A DNA stretch of 64,000 nucleotides from Leptospira brenneri (lineage in GTDB: Bacteria > Spirochaetota > Leptospiria > Leptospirales > Leptospiraceae): positions 246,100 to 310,099 of the forward strand of contig NZ_NPDQ01000006.1 in NCBI RefSeq assembly GCF_002812125.1. Direction: 5' to 3'. How positions within the stretch are numbered: the first letter of the stretch is position 1; each line of letters opens with the position of its first letter. The translations under genes were made by a program, and so were the position numbers. This document shows, piece after piece, positions 27,163-38,406 of the stretch. A model generated the notes under the pieces. It made no database searches. It saw nothing but the letters and a program-made list of their open reading frames with translations, and was not told where the DNA came from.

Positions 27163-28284
27163 ATGGCAGTTCCATTTATAGATATCAAACGATTTGAACC
27201 AGGGTTTTTGGACACCTGGAATGAAAAAGTAAAGTCCATGTCGCAAAACGCGCAGTTTATCGGTGGAAACGAAGTTTCTGATTTAGAAGCAGGTCTTGCT
27301 TCCTTTGCAGAAACAAAGTATGCGATTGGTTGTGCTAACGGAACGGATGCTTTGCAGCTTGCTCTTCGTGCAGTGGGAGTTGGTCGTGGGGATAAAGTTT
27401 TGTTACCTGACTCTACCTTCTGGGCAACCTTCGAAGCGGTTGTGAACGTAGGTGGAGATCCTTACACTATTGATACCAATCCAAATGACTTACAAATGGA
27501 TTTCCAAGTGTTCCAGGAAGCTGTAGAAAAAGTAAAACCAAAAGCGGCACTTGTGGTGCATCTTTACGGTTGGGGAACAGCAAAGATCGAAGAACTCCGC
27601 AAATTCTGTAAAGAAAAGAATGTGGCTCTGATTGAAGATGGGGCTCAGTGTTTTGGAGTGAAGTTTGGTGGAAAGTCTATTTACAAAGATGCACTCATCT
27701 CAACGACTTCTTTTTATCCTGCAAAGGTCTTAGGTGCTGCCGGTGATGGTGGTGCTGTATTTACAAATGATGAAGAGTTATCAGTTGTGACACGTCGTCT
27801 TGTAAACCATGGAAGAACTTCTCATTACGAACATGGGCTTGTGGGTTGGAACTCAAGACTTGATTCTTTGCAAGCAGCTTTTCTCAATTTATCTTTGAAA
27901 CACTTACAAGCTAGAATCGACTCTCGAAAAAAATCGCAAAACGTATACTACAAAGAACTTCCAGGTCTTGGGGTTGGAGTGATCCAACCACCAAAAGGTT
28001 ATGATGAAAATGGATACTGTAACGTTACTTTGGTGGATCCAGAAGTCCGTCCTAAAATCGAAGCCGTATTAAAAGACAAAGGAATTGGATTTGGAAATAT
28101 TTATCCAGGTGCTATGTCTGACCAACCGGGAGCCAAACCATATTTGATCGAACGATTTGGAAAAGATGGGAATGCGGCTAGAATCTCGAAATCGGTTCTT
28201 AACTTTCCACTATTTGCCTATATGACAGATGGTGAATTGGATGAAGTGTTCAGTGCAATCAAAGCATACAACGCAAACAAATAG
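27163..28284 (+). CDS. DegT/DnrJ/EryC1/StrS aminotransferase
   Basis: PLP-dependent sugar aminotransferase acting on nucleotide keto-sugars. The 373-residue protein has [20 protein letters not shown] near the start, the cofactor-binding EDGAQCFG with D159, and the PLP lysine K188 in [19 protein letters not shown], then [20 protein letters not shown] and the Asn-rich substrate loop. Probably makes an amino sugar for LPS or glycoconjugates, but no other LPS gene is adjacent. Confidence 0.93.
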   Translation: MAVPFIDIKRFEPGFLDTWNEKVKSMSQNAQFIGGNEVSDLEAGLASFAETKYAIGCANGTDALQLALRAVGVGRGDKVLLPDSTFWATFEAVVNVGGDPYTIDTNPNDLQMDFQVFQEAVEKVKPKAALVVHLYGWGTAKIEELRKFCKEKNVALIEDGAQCFGVKFGGKSIYKDALISTTSFYPAKVLGAAGDGGAVFTNDEELSVVTRRLVNHGRTSHYEHGLVGWNSRLDSLQAAFLNLSLKHLQARIDSRKKSQNVYYKELPGLGVGVIQPPKGYDENGYCNVTLVDPEVRPKIEAVLKDKGIGFGNIYPGAMSDQPGAKPYLIERFGKDGNAARISKSVLNFPLFAYMTDGELDEVFSAIKAYNANK

Positions 28285-28287
28285 ATA

Positions 28288-29055
28288 ATGGAAAAGTTTA
28301 GAGTCGGAGTTTTTCTATTCTTTCTACTCATATTAGCGGTGCTTACTTTTAGTTTGTCTAAAAGTTGGCGCCTTTATGATGATGGGTATGAAGTGACTGT
28401 AGAAACTCCCGAATCTAAAGAAAAAGATAATACTCCAGAACCATCTGATAGTTTAGATTTAGAAGATGGAAATGGTAAAATTTATTGGAAACAATACTTT
28501 ATCTATCCGCACGGCCTTGTGACTGAATCCGGTGGGTTTGGTCCAGACGGGATTCTATCACATGCTAGAAATTTATATTCGATCAATTTAAAAGATGGAA
28601 AAATTCAGAAACTCTTTCCTCACGATGTGTATATTTGGGATTTTTTTGTAGGGGACTTCGTTAAAAAAACAGTTTCCAATACCATTGATGATCCGAGAGA
28701 AGATGTCTTAAGTTTAGATAAAAAAATCATTATTTTCGCGGTTACGGAAGATAGTAATTTAGATGGGGTTTTAAACTACAAAGACCATAAATTGGTTTAT
28801 CTTTTTGATCCGGAAACAAGTGGTTTACAGACGGTTTTGCCTTTGGGATTTCACTTCCGGAAACTGATTTATAATTCAGCCAGAAACCATCTAACTTTGA
28901 TTTTAGGGAAAAATCCCGATAAACAAATAAACAAAAGAAGAAAACTCCCTGAACCAGAAACTAAGCTTCATATTTTTGATTATGACGCTGCTTCCGCCAA
29001 GGGAGTTCTGAGTGGATCTTTAGAGTCCATGGTGGCACCTGCAGAAAAACCGTAA
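28288..29055 (+). CDS. membrane-anchored protein of unknown function
   Basis: A 255-residue protein starting three bases after the aminotransferase stop, with a single N-terminal membrane segment (FRVGVFLFFLLILAVLTFSL) and the remainder predicted outside the cytoplasm. It holds an acidic linker (VETPESKEKDNTPEPSDSLD) and beta-rich segments, such as IYWKQYFIYPHGLVTESGGF and HNLTLILGKNPD-like runs, that suggest a beta-propeller-like or sugar-recognising fold. Family unknown. Confidence 0.78.
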   Translation: MEKFRVGVFLFFLLILAVLTFSLSKSWRLYDDGYEVTVETPESKEKDNTPEPSDSLDLEDGNGKIYWKQYFIYPHGLVTESGGFGPDGILSHARNLYSINLKDGKIQKLFPHDVYIWDFFVGDFVKKTVSNTIDDPREDVLSLDKKIIIFAVTEDSNLDGVLNYKDHKLVYLFDPETSGLQTVLPLGFHFRKLIYNSARNHLTLILGKNPDKQINKRRKLPEPETKLHIFDYDAASAKGVLSGSLESMVAPAEKP

Positions 29056-29081
29056 GTGCTGGTTCTTTGTGATGGTTTGCC

Positions 29082-29918
29082 TTATGGCAATTGGCTCATA
29101 TTATCCAAGTTGAAAAGTACTCCAAATTGAAATCCTACTTGGTCAAATGTTTCTGAAGGGAAAGCACTTGCCTTTAACATTCGTTTGATTCCATGGACTT
29201 CTACCGTTAACCCAAATTCGGGAGTGATGTGGTAATTGATTCCTGCTGCGAATCTTCCACTATAACCTACCCCAGGTACCATGGAGCTGTATAGAAAGTT
29301 ACTATTGTTATTATAAGAACGATAAGAAGTTCTAAAATTTACCAAACCTAATTCGATTCCGAAGTAGGGATCAAATTTATTTTTGGAAAGTATATGGTAG
29401 TTAACTCCTAATCCATAAATTTTATCTTCGTAGAAGGTATAGGTTGTGGGAATAGCTTCTAGATATGGACTATATCCATTGGGATTTGTCCGGTCTGGGT
29501 ATATAAATTGATTCAGCCTTTTCCCATTCACAGCATTACTTGAGAGGGAAGCGGTGAGTCCAATGTGATTTGTGAGCCCATATTCAAAGGCAACTCTTTG
29601 TGTACTACCTGTGTTAAACTTACTTTCAGGCAAAGGTATCCCGTTGGGAACGTTTGCCCCACCAATTAGTTTTTTGGGAAGGATTCCCAAATCTGCCTGT
29701 GTTTTGAGGGAGTTTTGTAAGGAAGATTCTCTTTTTAATAAACTACCTCCGGTGAAAACAGTGTCTCCTCCAGCAAGGCTTAAGTAAAAACCTCCCGCAT
29801 AAAAACCAGTAAAGATTTCTTTTTTAGGGGTTTGTGTTTGGGAGAAAACTGGGAATAGAAACCCAGCAATGATAAATGAAATACCGAAAAGGTAACCAAT
29901 GTTAGTGACTCGTTTCAT
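29082..29918 (-). CDS. outer-membrane beta-barrel-like protein
   Basis: A 278-residue protein with a signal peptide (about 1-26, ending PVFS|QTQT) and a body of alternating-hydrophobicity strands, for example HIGLTASLSSNAVNGKRLNQ and GRFAAGINYHITPEFGLTVE, with the last strand ending in VGFQFGVLFNLDN. This matches the OmpW/OmpX-like small barrels common in Leptospira. It is convergent with the 28288 gene (26-base gap) and separated from sucA by a terminator. Confidence 0.8.
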   Translation of the reverse strand: MKRVTNIGYLFGISFIIAGFLFPVFSQTQTPKKEIFTGFYAGGFYLSLAGGDTVFTGGSLLKRESSLQNSLKTQADLGILPKKLIGGANVPNGIPLPESKFNTGSTQRVAFEYGLTNHIGLTASLSSNAVNGKRLNQFIYPDRTNPNGYSPYLEAIPTTYTFYEDKIYGLGVNYHILSKNKFDPYFGIELGLVNFRTSYRSYNNNSNFLYSSMVPGVGYSGRFAAGINYHITPEFGLTVEVHGIKRMLKASAFPSETFDQVGFQFGVLFNLDNMSQLP

Positions 29919-30015
29919 TGTGAGAAGATTTTAACGGCTGCTTAGTGGCTTGTCAAATATAAAACAACATGATTAGAATATTGGTAAGTTTTAATTAAAT
30001 TGTAACTATATCAAT

Positions 30016-30048
30016 AAAAAAGCCTTGAGTGGGTCCCAAGGCTTTTTT
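30016..30048 (-). terminator. rho-independent terminator downstream of sucA
   Basis: AGCCTTG at 30021-30027 pairs with CAAGGCT at 30037-30043. On the minus strand the hairpin is followed by a six-T run (A-run at 30015-30020 on the plus strand). On the plus strand a T-run also follows, so it is potentially bidirectional, but its main role should be ending the sucB-lpdA-sucA transcript. Confidence 0.85.
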
Positions 30049-30088
30049 GTAAGTTAACTAAGTTGTGGCGATTTATCTTATTTGAATT

Positions 30089-32860
30089 TTAAGACAATGC
30101 ATCCTTTACTAAGTCTTCTTGTTCTTTAAGGTGTGTGACCACGTGACCACAAGCAGGGCTTGGGAACTCAGATCGACCTGCATAATGCAAACGTTTGTTC
30201 TCAGGCATTACGGCTTCGATTCGGTCACGAACAAAGAACCATGCTCCTTGGTTTTTTGGTTCTTCTTGTACCCATACAAATTTTTTCAGTTTTCCGTAAC
30301 TAGTGATCATTTGTTTGATATGGTTTTCTGGGAACGGGTAAAGTTGTTCGATACGAACCACAGCCACATTTTCCAGTTTTTGGGTATCAATCGCCTTACG
30401 AAGATCATAGTAAACTTTTCCGGAACAGAAAAGTAACTTCTCTACTTTTTCTGGTTTTGCTATCGGATCAGGAAGGATCTTTTTAAAAGCTCCTGTTGTG
30501 ATGTCTTCCAAACTAGAAGCTGCATCTTTCAAACGAAGTAGGGACTTCGGTGTCATGATGATGAGCGGTTTTCTGAAACTTTGTAAGATTTGTCTACGTA
30601 GGATATGGAAATACTGTGCCGGTGTGGTTAAGTTTGCCACTTGGATATTGTCCAAAGCACAAAGTTGGAGGAAACGCTCGAGCCTTGCGGAAGAGTGTTC
30701 TGGGCCTTGGCCTTCATATCCATGGGGAAGCAAACAAACAAGACCGGACATCCTTTGCCATTTGATTTCCGAACTGGAAATAAACTGGTCAAAGATGACT
30801 TGAGCATTGTTTGCAAAGTCACCAAACTGTGCTTCCCACATCACGAGGCTATTCGGATCGGCAAGAGAGTATCCATATTCAAATCCGAGACATGAATATT
30901 CAGAAAGAGAAGAGTTTACGATATCGATCTTGGCTTGTTTGTCGCTGATGTGATTGAGGAGGGTGAGTTTTTTCCCATTCACAATGTCGGAAAGAGTCGC
31001 ATGTCTATGGGAGAAAGTTCCCCTTTGTGCATCTTGTCCCCCAAGTCGGATTGGAAATCCATTTTCTAAAATGGAACCAAAGGAAAGTGACTCTGCAAAT
31101 CCCCAGTCGATGGGAAGTTCGCCGGCTCCCATTTTTTTACGGTCTTCTAAAACTTTGATATGTTTTGGATTCGCCGTGTATCCTTCTGGAAGTGTTGTGA
31201 CTGCTTTGACAATCCCACCTAACTGTTGTTGGAGAAGTTGTGTGTGAACATCAGAATCTAGTGGTTCTTTGGTGTATCTAGACCAAACGCCACCCAGAGT
31301 GTCTACTGTGATGCGAGTGTCTTTTTCTTTTGCTTGTTGGAAGGAAGTTTCAAGACCTTGTTGGATTCCGTCTTTGATGAATTGGATTTCCTCTGGTGTG
31401 ATATCTCCCCGTTGTAACAATTTCTCTTCGTAGATGCTGATGGTTTTTGGATGTTTTTTGATGATATCATACATCTGTGGTTGTGTGAAAGTTGGTTCAT
31501 CCGTTTCGTTATGTCCAAGCCTTCTGTAACAGATAAGGTCGATGATCACATCTTTTTTGAATTTTTGTCTGTATTCTAACGCGAGTTTTGTGACGCGGTA
31601 AGTTGCTTCCGGATCATCTCCATTTACGTGGAAAATCGGAACTTGAAATCCTTTGGCAAGGTCAGTTGCATATAAAGTCGATCTGGATTCACTTGGAAGA
31701 GTGGTAAATCCAATTTGGTTATTGATCACAATGTGGAAGGTTCCACCCACAGTATAACCATCTAAGTTCATCATGTTGAGAGTTTCTGCCACAACACCTT
31801 GTCCTGCAAAGGCAGCATCCCCATGGATGGCCACTGGCATAAACTTAGAACGGTCCATATCTTTTGCCATTTCTTGGCGAGCACGCACCGATCCAAAAAT
31901 CACAGGGTCAACTGCTTCTAAGTGTGACGGGTTGAAGGCAAGGGAGAGTTTGACTTCTTTCCCGTAATGAGTCATGACATTGTTCGAATACCCAAGATGG
32001 TATTTTACGTCTGCATAACCGAGTTGGCCTGGATTCAGTTTTTCTTCAAACTCAGCAAAGATAAGTCCTGCTGGTTTACGGATGATATTTACAAGAACAT
32101 TCAGCCGGCCACGGTGTGCCATTCCAATGACAAGAGCATCCATTTTATGACCACCTGCTTCTTCCACAAGGGTATCAAGCATGGGGATCATGGTTTCTCC
32201 ACCTTCGAGAGAAAATCTTTTTTTCCCTACGAATTTTTTGGCGAGGAAGTTTTCAAAACTATCAGCTTGATAAAGTTTTTCAAACAAACGTAAGGCGGTC
32301 TTTTTGCTGATAGGTTCGTTATTTGCAAGTGGCTCCATACGGTTTTGTAGCCACTCACGTTCCTCATCATTGACGAGGTAGTAGTGTTCACAACCAATCG
32401 ATCCACAGTAGGTTTTTTCAAACCAATCGATGACATCTTTTAGTTTGGCTTTTCCTAAATTAGCAACTCCTGAGTCTACTTCTGTTTCCAAGTCACTGGA
32501 TTTGAGAGCTTTGACTTTGAGATCGATAAATTCGCGGTTGGGTTTGTTGATTCCCAGAGGATCGAGGTTGGCAGCTAAGTGGCCTTGTCTTCTGTAAGCA
32601 TTGAGGAGGTTGATGATACCGAAATCGCTGAGTGAGGAACCTTTTCTATGTTCTGTGGATGCGTAATTTACATATCCATTCCCGTTGAAACCATTTCCGT
32701 TACTTGTTCCATTGCTGGAAACGGAAGTCCTTTCGAGTTCTCCGAAAAAATCAATCCAGTCTTTACTCAGACTTTGCGGATCTTCTTTGAATTGTTTGTA
32801 ATACTCTTCCAATAATACGACGTTATCGCCGTATAAACTCATCATCTGGTCGGTTGTCAT
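30089..32860 (-). CDS. sucA: 2-oxoglutarate dehydrogenase E1 component
   Basis: Thiamine-diphosphate E1 subunit decarboxylating 2-oxoglutarate. The 923-residue length is typical. Visible: the N-terminal binding peptide ([20 protein letters not shown]), an Asn/Gly-rich linker about 50-66, [48 protein letters not shown], the ThDP/Mg region [13 protein letters not shown] stretch and [28 protein letters not shown] site precedes the ATG. It is the last gene of the sucB-lpdA-sucA operon. Confidence 0.97.
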   Translation of the reverse strand: MTTDQMMSLYGDNVVLLEEYYKQFKEDPQSLSKDWIDFFGELERTSVSSNGTSNGNGFNGNGYVNYASTEHRKGSSLSDFGIINLLNAYRRQGHLAANLDPLGINKPNREFIDLKVKALKSSDLETEVDSGVANLGKAKLKDVIDWFEKTYCGSIGCEHYYLVNDEEREWLQNRMEPLANNEPISKKTALRLFEKLYQADSFENFLAKKFVGKKRFSLEGGETMIPMLDTLVEEAGGHKMDALVIGMAHRGRLNVLVNIIRKPAGLIFAEFEEKLNPGQLGYADVKYHLGYSNNVMTHYGKEVKLSLAFNPSHLEAVDPVIFGSVRARQEMAKDMDRSKFMPVAIHGDAAFAGQGVVAETLNMMNLDGYTVGGTFHIVINNQIGFTTLPSESRSTLYATDLAKGFQVPIFHVNGDDPEATYRVTKLALEYRQKFKKDVIIDLICYRRLGHNETDEPTFTQPQMYDIIKKHPKTISIYEEKLLQRGDITPEEIQFIKDGIQQGLETSFQQAKEKDTRITVDTLGGVWSRYTKEPLDSDVHTQLLQQQLGGIVKAVTTLPEGYTANPKHIKVLEDRKKMGAGELPIDWGFAESLSFGSILENGFPIRLGGQDAQRGTFSHRHATLSDIVNGKKLTLLNHISDKQAKIDIVNSSLSEYSCLGFEYGYSLADPNSLVMWEAQFGDFANNAQVIFDQFISSSEIKWQRMSGLVCLLPHGYEGQGPEHSSARLERFLQLCALDNIQVANLTTPAQYFHILRRQILQSFRKPLIIMTPKSLLRLKDAASSLEDITTGAFKKILPDPIAKPEKVEKLLFCSGKVYYDLRKAIDTQKLENVAVVRIEQLYPFPENHIKQMITSYGKLKKFVWVQEEPKNQGAWFFVRDRIEAVMPENKRLHYAGRSEFPSPACGHVVTHLKEQEDLVKDALS

Positions 32861-32894
32861 ATACTCTCCCTAAAGCAACAAAACAACAGTTATA

Positions 32895-34301
32895 TTAAGA
32901 ATGGATGGACCATTTAGCGTCGGCATCCATGGCAGCTTCCCGAAGTACTTCGGAAAGAGTGGGGTGGGCATGTGTGGAACGAGCAATGTCTTCTGCACTA
33001 GCACCAAATTCAAAAGCAACCGCAGCTTCTGCGATCATGTCGGAAGCCCGAGGGCCTACGATAAACACTCCGAGAAGTTTGTCCGTTTTTTTGTCAGCGA
33101 TGACTTTGACTTGTCCATCCGTTTCGTTCATGGCTTTTGCACGAGCGTTGGGTTTGAACATGTATTTTCCCACTTTGTATTCAATGCCTTTGGATTTTAA
33201 TTCTTCTTCTCCAAGACCCACCCAAGCCACTTCTGGCCAAGTGTAAACGATGGAAGGAATGGCTTTGTAATTCACATGGCCATACTTTCCACAAATGAGT
33301 TCCGCAACCGCGATCCCTTCGTCTTCCGCTTTGTGAGCGAGCATCGGTCCGTCGACCACGTCCCCAATCGCATAGATATTGGGAATGTTGGTTTGGAATT
33401 TATTGAGTTCTACTTTCACACGACCGCGGTCTGTCATTTCGACCCCGATTTCTTTGGCACCAAGGCCATCTGTGTTCGGCCGGCGACCGATGGAAACGAG
33501 AACCTTATCTCCTTCGAGGATGGTTTTTTTCCCGTCTTTGCCTTCGATCTCTACTTCTACTTTTTTCCCTTTTACTTTGGCACCGTGCACTTTGGTTTCA
33601 AAAAGGAAGTTAATCCCTTGGGCTGTGAGAAGTCTTTCTGATAAACTGGCGATGGCTTGGTCAGTGGTTCCAAAAAGGCGTGGCATGAGTTCCACCACAG
33701 TGACTTTGGCACCAAGTCGTAACCAAACGGATCCGAGCTCAAGGCCAATGACCCCAGCACCTACAATGATCAGGTGTTCGGGAACAGAATCGAGACCAAT
33801 TGCATGGTCAGAAGTGATGATGTTTTTTCCATCCACAGGTAGAGGAGGAATTTCAATCGGTGTAGATCCAGTTGCAATGATGATATTCGTTCCAGAGATG
33901 GATTCTTTTTTTCCATCTTCTGCAGTGATCGAAATTTCTGTTTTAGAAACAAAACTTGCATGGCCCAAGTAACGAGTGATTTTATTTTTTTTCATCAGGT
34001 AGTCAACACCGGACGTTACTTCACTCACCACTTTGTCTTTACGAGCCATCATCTTTGCAATGTCGATTTTGACATCTTTTACAGAAATTCCATGATCAGC
34101 TAATTTATGTTTTGTTTTATGATATTCTTCAGAAGAATCGAGAAGGGCTTTGGAAGGAATACAACCTACGTTGAGGCAAGTCCCACCGAGAGTTTTTCTT
34201 TTTTCAATGATGGCTACTTTTTTCCCGAGTTGGGCGGCACGAACGGCCGCTACATAACCACCAGGTCCTCCACCAATGACAATGATATCAAATTGTTCCA
34301 T
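32895..34301 (-). CDS. lpdA: dihydrolipoyl dehydrogenase (E3)
   Basis: FAD flavoenzyme reoxidising dihydrolipoyl groups of the 2-oxoglutarate dehydrogenase complex. The 468-residue protein has the FAD-binding [17 protein letters not shown], redox-active C42 and C47 in [16 protein letters not shown], the NAD site [18 protein letters not shown], and the C-terminal active-site [15 protein letters not shown]. It starts six bases after sucB and ends 34 before the sucA start. Confidence 0.97.
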   Translation of the reverse strand: MEQFDIIVIGGGPGGYVAAVRAAQLGKKVAIIEKRKTLGGTCLNVGCIPSKALLDSSEEYHKTKHKLADHGISVKDVKIDIAKMMARKDKVVSEVTSGVDYLMKKNKITRYLGHASFVSKTEISITAEDGKKESISGTNIIIATGSTPIEIPPLPVDGKNIITSDHAIGLDSVPEHLIIVGAGVIGLELGSVWLRLGAKVTVVELMPRLFGTTDQAIASLSERLLTAQGINFLFETKVHGAKVKGKKVEVEIEGKDGKKTILEGDKVLVSIGRRPNTDGLGAKEIGVEMTDRGRVKVELNKFQTNIPNIYAIGDVVDGPMLAHKAEDEGIAVAELICGKYGHVNYKAIPSIVYTWPEVAWVGLGEEELKSKGIEYKVGKYMFKPNARAKAMNETDGQVKVIADKKTDKLLGVFIVGPRASDMIAEAAVAFEFGASAEDIARSTHAHPTLSEVLREAAMDADAKWSIHS

Positions 34302-34307
34302 AAAACC

Positions 34308-35543
34308 TTATACCTCAAAGAGGAGTCTAGTTGGGTCCTCTACCATTTCTTTGATTTTGACTAGGAACTGAACTGCTTCTTTTCCATCCACAATTCTATG
34401 GTCATAAGAAAGAGCGAGATACATCATAGGGCGAATCACAATTTGGTCATTCACAACTACTGCGCGTTTGACGATATTATGCATTCCGAGGATTCCGGAT
34501 TGTGGTGGGTTGAGGATTGGTGTCGACATCATCGAACCATAAACTCCTCCGTTCGAAATAGAGAAAGTTCCGCCTTCCATATCTTCGAGAGAGATTTTCC
34601 CATCTTTCACTTTGCCGGCAAGTCTTGCGATTTCTTGTTCGACTCCAGCAAAGCTGAGTAGGTCAGCATTACGTACAATCGGAACCACAAGTCCTTTCGG
34701 TCCACCGACTGCCACACCGATATCATAGAAGTTTTTGTAGACGATATCTGTTCCACGAATCTCTGCATTGATCGCAGGATAAGCTTTCAGTGCTGCCACA
34801 ACGGCTTTGGTGAAAAGAGACATGAATCCAAGACCCACACCGTGAGTTTCTTTGAACTTGTCTTTGTATTTACTGCGAAGTTCCATAATCGGAGACATAT
34901 CTACTTCGTTGAACGTAGTGAGAATGGCTGCCGTATGTTGTGCACTTACTAATCGATTAGCGATTGTTTGGCGAAGTTTTGTCATCGGCACAACGGTTTC
35001 TCTTGGGCCGGAGTTTGTCGAAACCACAACTGCTTTTGGAATTTCTGGACTTGCGGCCGCTTTAGGTGCTGCAGCGCTTGCAGCGTTAGCGCCACCTTTT
35101 TCCATAAAGAGGATCACATCTTCTTTTGTGATCTGGCCGTTACGACCGGTTCCTGTAATTTTCGATACGTCTAATTTATTTTCTTCGATGAGCTTTTTTG
35201 CAGCAGGAGGAAGATCTTCATTCACTTTGCCCGTGTTAGGTTGAGGGGCAGAGGTTTCTGCTTTCGGAGCCGGAGCACTAGAACTTGCTGGTGTAGAAGC
35301 CACAGCACCTTCTTCAATGGCGCCAATGATGTCACGCACATGAACCACATCCCCCACCTTTTTGGTGATGGATTTTAAAACCCCAGAAGTGGGAGCGGGA
35401 ATTTCTAATGAGACTTTGTCTGTTTCTAAAATAGCGAGCACTTCGTCTACTTTTACAGCATCGCCTTCTTTTTTGGTCCAAGCACTGATGGTTGCTTCGG
35501 TTACGGATTCCCCCATCTCGGGGACTTTGATTTCTATTGCCAT
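34308..35543 (-). CDS. sucB: dihydrolipoyl succinyltransferase (E2) of 2-oxoglutarate dehydrogenase
   Basis: Core acyltransferase. The 411-residue protein has one lipoyl domain with lipoyl Lys43 in [15 protein letters not shown], an Ala/Pro/Ser linker, a peripheral subunit-binding domain ([20 protein letters not shown], about 112-145), a second Ala-rich linker, and the catalytic domain ending [18 protein letters not shown] with catalytic His. An AAGGAAC site precedes the ATG. First gene of the operon; the 158 bases upstream are divergent from the carbonic anhydrase gene. Confidence 0.97.
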   Translation of the reverse strand: MAIEIKVPEMGESVTEATISAWTKKEGDAVKVDEVLAILETDKVSLEIPAPTSGVLKSITKKVGDVVHVRDIIGAIEEGAVASTPASSSAPAPKAETSAPQPNTGKVNEDLPPAAKKLIEENKLDVSKITGTGRNGQITKEDVILFMEKGGANAASAAAPKAAASPEIPKAVVVSTNSGPRETVVPMTKLRQTIANRLVSAQHTAAILTTFNEVDMSPIMELRSKYKDKFKETHGVGLGFMSLFTKAVVAALKAYPAINAEIRGTDIVYKNFYDIGVAVGGPKGLVVPIVRNADLLSFAGVEQEIARLAGKVKDGKISLEDMEGGTFSISNGGVYGSMMSTPILNPPQSGILGMHNIVKRAVVVNDQIVIRPMMYLALSYDHRIVDGKEAVQFLVKIKEMVEDPTRLLFEV

Positions 35544-35701
35544 GAAATGTTCCTTAGCAGGTTTTTAGAGAAAAATAGCGTTGTTGAGGAGTGAGATCCC
35601 ATTTGAATCTAAGACTACGGTAACTCGGCAGAAGGTTAAAACGCAAGCGGAAAAAACGAAAAGGCCTTGAGTTTCAGTTAGATTGCTTTGCCCTTGCAGG
35701 T

Positions 35702-36235
35702 ATGATCCGTTCTTTCCAAGGCCATACACCTTCCCTCCACCCTACGGCCTGGGTGGCACCCTCTGCCGATATACTTGGAAAAGTCACAATTGGCGAAGAG
35801 TCTTCTATTTGGTTCCAATGCGTACTCCGTGGTGACGTAAATACCATCACCATTGGCAAACATGTGAACATCCAAGATATGACTTTGGTACATGTAGCAA
35901 GAGATTTGTATCCTGTGACCATCGGAGATTATGTATCCATCGGCCACCATGCAACCATTCACGGCTGTGTTTTGAAAGACCATAGTTTTGTAGGGATGGG
36001 GGCAATGCTTATGGACGATGTCGAGATCGGCGAATGGTCTTTTGTGGGAGCAGGGTCTCTCGTTCCTCCGGGAAAAAAAATTCCACCGGGAGTTCTCATC
36101 ATGGGAAGCCCCGCAAAAATCATCAGAGACATCACGGAGAAAGACCGCGAAATCATCACCCGCACGGCAAGTAACTACGCTAAGTATAAAGAAAACTATC
36201 GAAATGAAGGCATCGGGGGCACATCCCTTTCCTAA
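35702..36235 (+). CDS. gamma-carbonic anhydrase-like hexapeptide protein
   Basis: A 177-residue left-handed beta-helix protein of the YrdA/Cam family, binding zinc at a trimer interface. Metal ligands are visible at H64 ([10 protein letters not shown]) and H82/H87 ([14 protein letters not shown]); hexapeptide-like turns run through [20 protein letters not shown]. Catalytic glutamates of classical Cam are not clear, so activity may be weak. Divergent from sucB. Confidence 0.92.
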   Translation: MIRSFQGHTPSLHPTAWVAPSADILGKVTIGEESSIWFQCVLRGDVNTITIGKHVNIQDMTLVHVARDLYPVTIGDYVSIGHHATIHGCVLKDHSFVGMGAMLMDDVEIGEWSFVGAGSLVPPGKKIPPGVLIMGSPAKIIRDITEKDREIITRTASNYAKYKENYRNEGIGGTSLS

Positions 36236-36293
36236 CAGAAAGGGACCGGGCTATCCGCTCCAATCTTTTGCATCCGCAAAAGGATTTCCGCTT

Positions 36294-36743
36294 CTATCCC
36301 TTGTGCGGGGTTGGGGTTTCTTCGTTCAATCCTTCTAACTCGAAGTAGAAGTGCTTCGGTTCTATACTTGGAAAATGGAATTCTTTGACCACTTCCTTGT
36401 AATTGGGGCATTTTAAATGCATTTTGTATTTCGATTCTTTGGACCAAGTTATGTTTTGATAAAATAGAACTCCATTTCTGATTCTGACTTTTGCATGAAA
36501 GATAATCTCATTGGGATCTGGAGTGAATCCGACTCCTTTGATCTCTAATAATTTGAAATCCATCTCACATTCACCATCAAATTTTGATAAATAAGATTTT
36601 GATTCGATTGTATGTTTGATAAACACATTGTTTTCAATTCGTAAGATTCCGTCACAGGAAAAAAGGAAACCAATGAAAAATAGAATCATTGGACTGGAAA
36701 TGAACTTTTTTAGTAGTCGAGACTTTAGTAAAAAAATATTCAC
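36294..36743 (-). CDS. small lipoprotein, unknown function
   Basis: A 149-residue protein with a lipoprotein-like signal peptide (hydrophobic LILFFIGFLFSC, Cys at about 30). The mature region is beta-like with KGVGFTPDPNEIIFHAKVRI. No recognised domain. It converges on the carbonic anhydrase gene with a 58-base gap and follows two more small exported genes on the same strand. Confidence 0.7.
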   Translation of the reverse strand: MNIFLLKSRLLKKFISSPMILFFIGFLFSCDGILRIENNVFIKHTIESKSYLSKFDGECEMDFKLLEIKGVGFTPDPNEIIFHAKVRIRNGVLFYQNITWSKESKYKMHLKCPNYKEVVKEFHFPSIEPKHFYFELEGLNEETPTPHKG

Positions 36744-36767
36744 TGAGCTTACTTCCTTTTACTTTTC

Positions 36768-37283
36768 CTAATCTTTTTTTTCTACCAAACAAACTGTAGG
36801 TTTCTGTTTTCGATATCGATAGTCCGAGGTTCGCCCACGAGCGAAACCACAGGAATTGTCACCACAACCGTAACCAATGGCGTGGGTGGTATCATAATGG
36901 GGTTTTGTTAGGCCGACACTTTTTTCATCTTTAAAATAGATTTTTACGTAATCAAAACCCGTAGGCAGGATCAGAACTGGAATAGGGATAATCCAAATCG
37001 CGGCACCAATGAAAGTCCACTCGAATCCATCGCGGTAAGCGATATAATCGCAAACCTTGTCGGTTCCCGATTTGGATGGTTCGCCCCATTTGGCAATGAT
37101 ATCTGCTTTTGAATAAACAGGTGGGTTCCGAAAGTCCGTTGCATTTTTGAATTTTTTTCGTTCTTCCGTAATTTCAAAGGATTCGTCTACCCATTCGGTG
37201 GAGCCAATTCTGGCTATTCCATAAAAACAGTGAATGGATGTTAGTGAAATCGTTATGAGTGCTGTAAGTAAATGGAATTTCAT
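36768..37283 (-). CDS. small lipoprotein-like exported protein
   Basis: A 171-residue protein; signal region MKFHLLTALITISLTSIHCF with a relaxed spirochaetal lipobox around Cys19. The middle holds ADIIAKWGEPSKSGTDKVCD, reminiscent of BamE/SmpA-like 'WGxP' starts, then a hydrophobic stretch FIGAAIWIIPIPVLILPTGF. The Cys-rich end (GYGCGDNSCGFARGR) is unusual. Assignment is tentative. Confidence 0.72.
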   Translation of the reverse strand: MKFHLLTALITISLTSIHCFYGIARIGSTEWVDESFEITEERKKFKNATDFRNPPVYSKADIIAKWGEPSKSGTDKVCDYIAYRDGFEWTFIGAAIWIIPIPVLILPTGFDYVKIYFKDEKSVGLTKPHYDTTHAIGYGCGDNSCGFARGRTSDYRYRKQKPTVCLVEKKD

Positions 37284-37307
37284 AATATATTGCCTTAGAA
37301 GATTTGT

Positions 37308-38057
37308 TTAAATCGCAATTCCAGCATAGAAAGAAATAAACATAAATTCGCTTGTTGGTTTGTTGCGATCTCTGAAGATTAATTGGTCGTTGATATAACT
37401 GTTTGGTAACCCGTTATAGTATTGTGGATCAAAGGTATAATGTTGGTTTGTTTTTCCTGAACTCATGATTCCGTATTCAAATTCCGTTCCCAGAATGAAA
37501 TATTCAAAGATTTCCCTTCGATAACCAATTCCCGCGGAAGCAAAGTGGCGATCAGAATAAATCGTACTTTTGGCATAGGGTCTTAACTCCATGTTATTTC
37601 CTTGGAATAATAAAAAGTTTTTTTCTTCAATTCTATATCCTTTTTCCAAACCAAAATTTAAACTTCCGTACACATTCCCTCCAAAAAAGTATTGAGTTTT
37701 AAAAATGAAATATTCACCTTCCCTAGTTTTTTTGTAGTCTTGAGTCCCTGACGAATTTCTTGGCGATGTATAACTAAGCATACCTTTCTCTTCAGGACTT
37801 TCTCCTCGGCTATAAGAAAGGCCCATATATAAATTATTCGTAAGTCCATAAAGTGCTGTGACCGTTTTTTTTTCAGGTCTAGTTCTGAATGGGTATTCAG
37901 TATATCTCGCTAGATAAGCTGGTGTTAGATAAATGTGAAACTTTTTTCTTTCCTGGTTTGGATCTGGACTGGCGTCCGGTTCTGCTTGGATTTCTAAAGT
38001 TGGCATTATTAGAAATAGAAATAAGATAGTGAATGTATATTTAAATTTTTTCTTCAT
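37308..38057 (-). CDS. outer-membrane beta-barrel-like protein
   Basis: A 249-residue protein. I place the start at ATG 38055-38057, five or six bases after an AAAGGA site; a further upstream ATG at 38090 lacks such a site. Signal peptide then acidic linker (EPDASPDPNQERKKFH), followed by alternating strands, e.g. LYGLTNNLYMGLSYSRGES and YGSLNFGLEKGYRIEEKNF, ending FMFISFYAGIAI, consistent with a small barrel. Function unknown. Confidence 0.78.
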   Translation of the reverse strand: MKKKFKYTFTILFLFLIMPTLEIQAEPDASPDPNQERKKFHIYLTPAYLARYTEYPFRTRPEKKTVTALYGLTNNLYMGLSYSRGESPEEKGMLSYTSPRNSSGTQDYKKTREGEYFIFKTQYFFGGNVYGSLNFGLEKGYRIEEKNFLLFQGNNMELRPYAKSTIYSDRHFASAGIGYRREIFEYFILGTEFEYGIMSSGKTNQHYTFDPQYYNGLPNSYINDQLIFRDRNKPTSEFMFISFYAGIAI

Positions 38058-38406
38058 TTTGTCCTTTGTTTGATTGGTTTTGCTCTTCATCGTTAAGAAT
38101 TTCTCAAATTCAATTTGTAAAGTATTCTTTTAGATAGTTGTATATATAGATGTCACTATTGTTTACATGAAGAAATTCGCTTCTTGCATCCATTCGTTTT
38201 GAAATCACAGTTTTTCGTTTAAATTAACTTATAGGGTTTGACTCCAGAAAATAATAAAGTAGAAAATTATATTCTGTTTTTTGTATGTAATTTAAATTTT
38301 TTTAGTAAACTCTTGTTTGTGGGGGTAGTGCCAACTATTTCTCATTATACGATCTACCTTTTTCGGCAGTTGCTTGGGGTTTTTATTTTGGAGTCTTTCG
38401 GGAGTC
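38058..38406. other. 349-base AT-rich gap without a supported gene
   Basis: Between two minus-strand genes. The stretch is strongly AT-rich and holds the promoter region of the 37308-38057 gene. A 65-codon plus-strand frame beginning at TTG 38238 is hydrophobic but has no convincing ribosome-binding site and reaches into the 38407 gene, so I do not call it. Confidence 0.5.

Noticed and set aside
33379..33972. 197-codon plus-strand frame antisense to lpdA
   Set aside because: It mirrors a strongly conserved enzyme gene and shows no domain or ribosome-binding site of its own.
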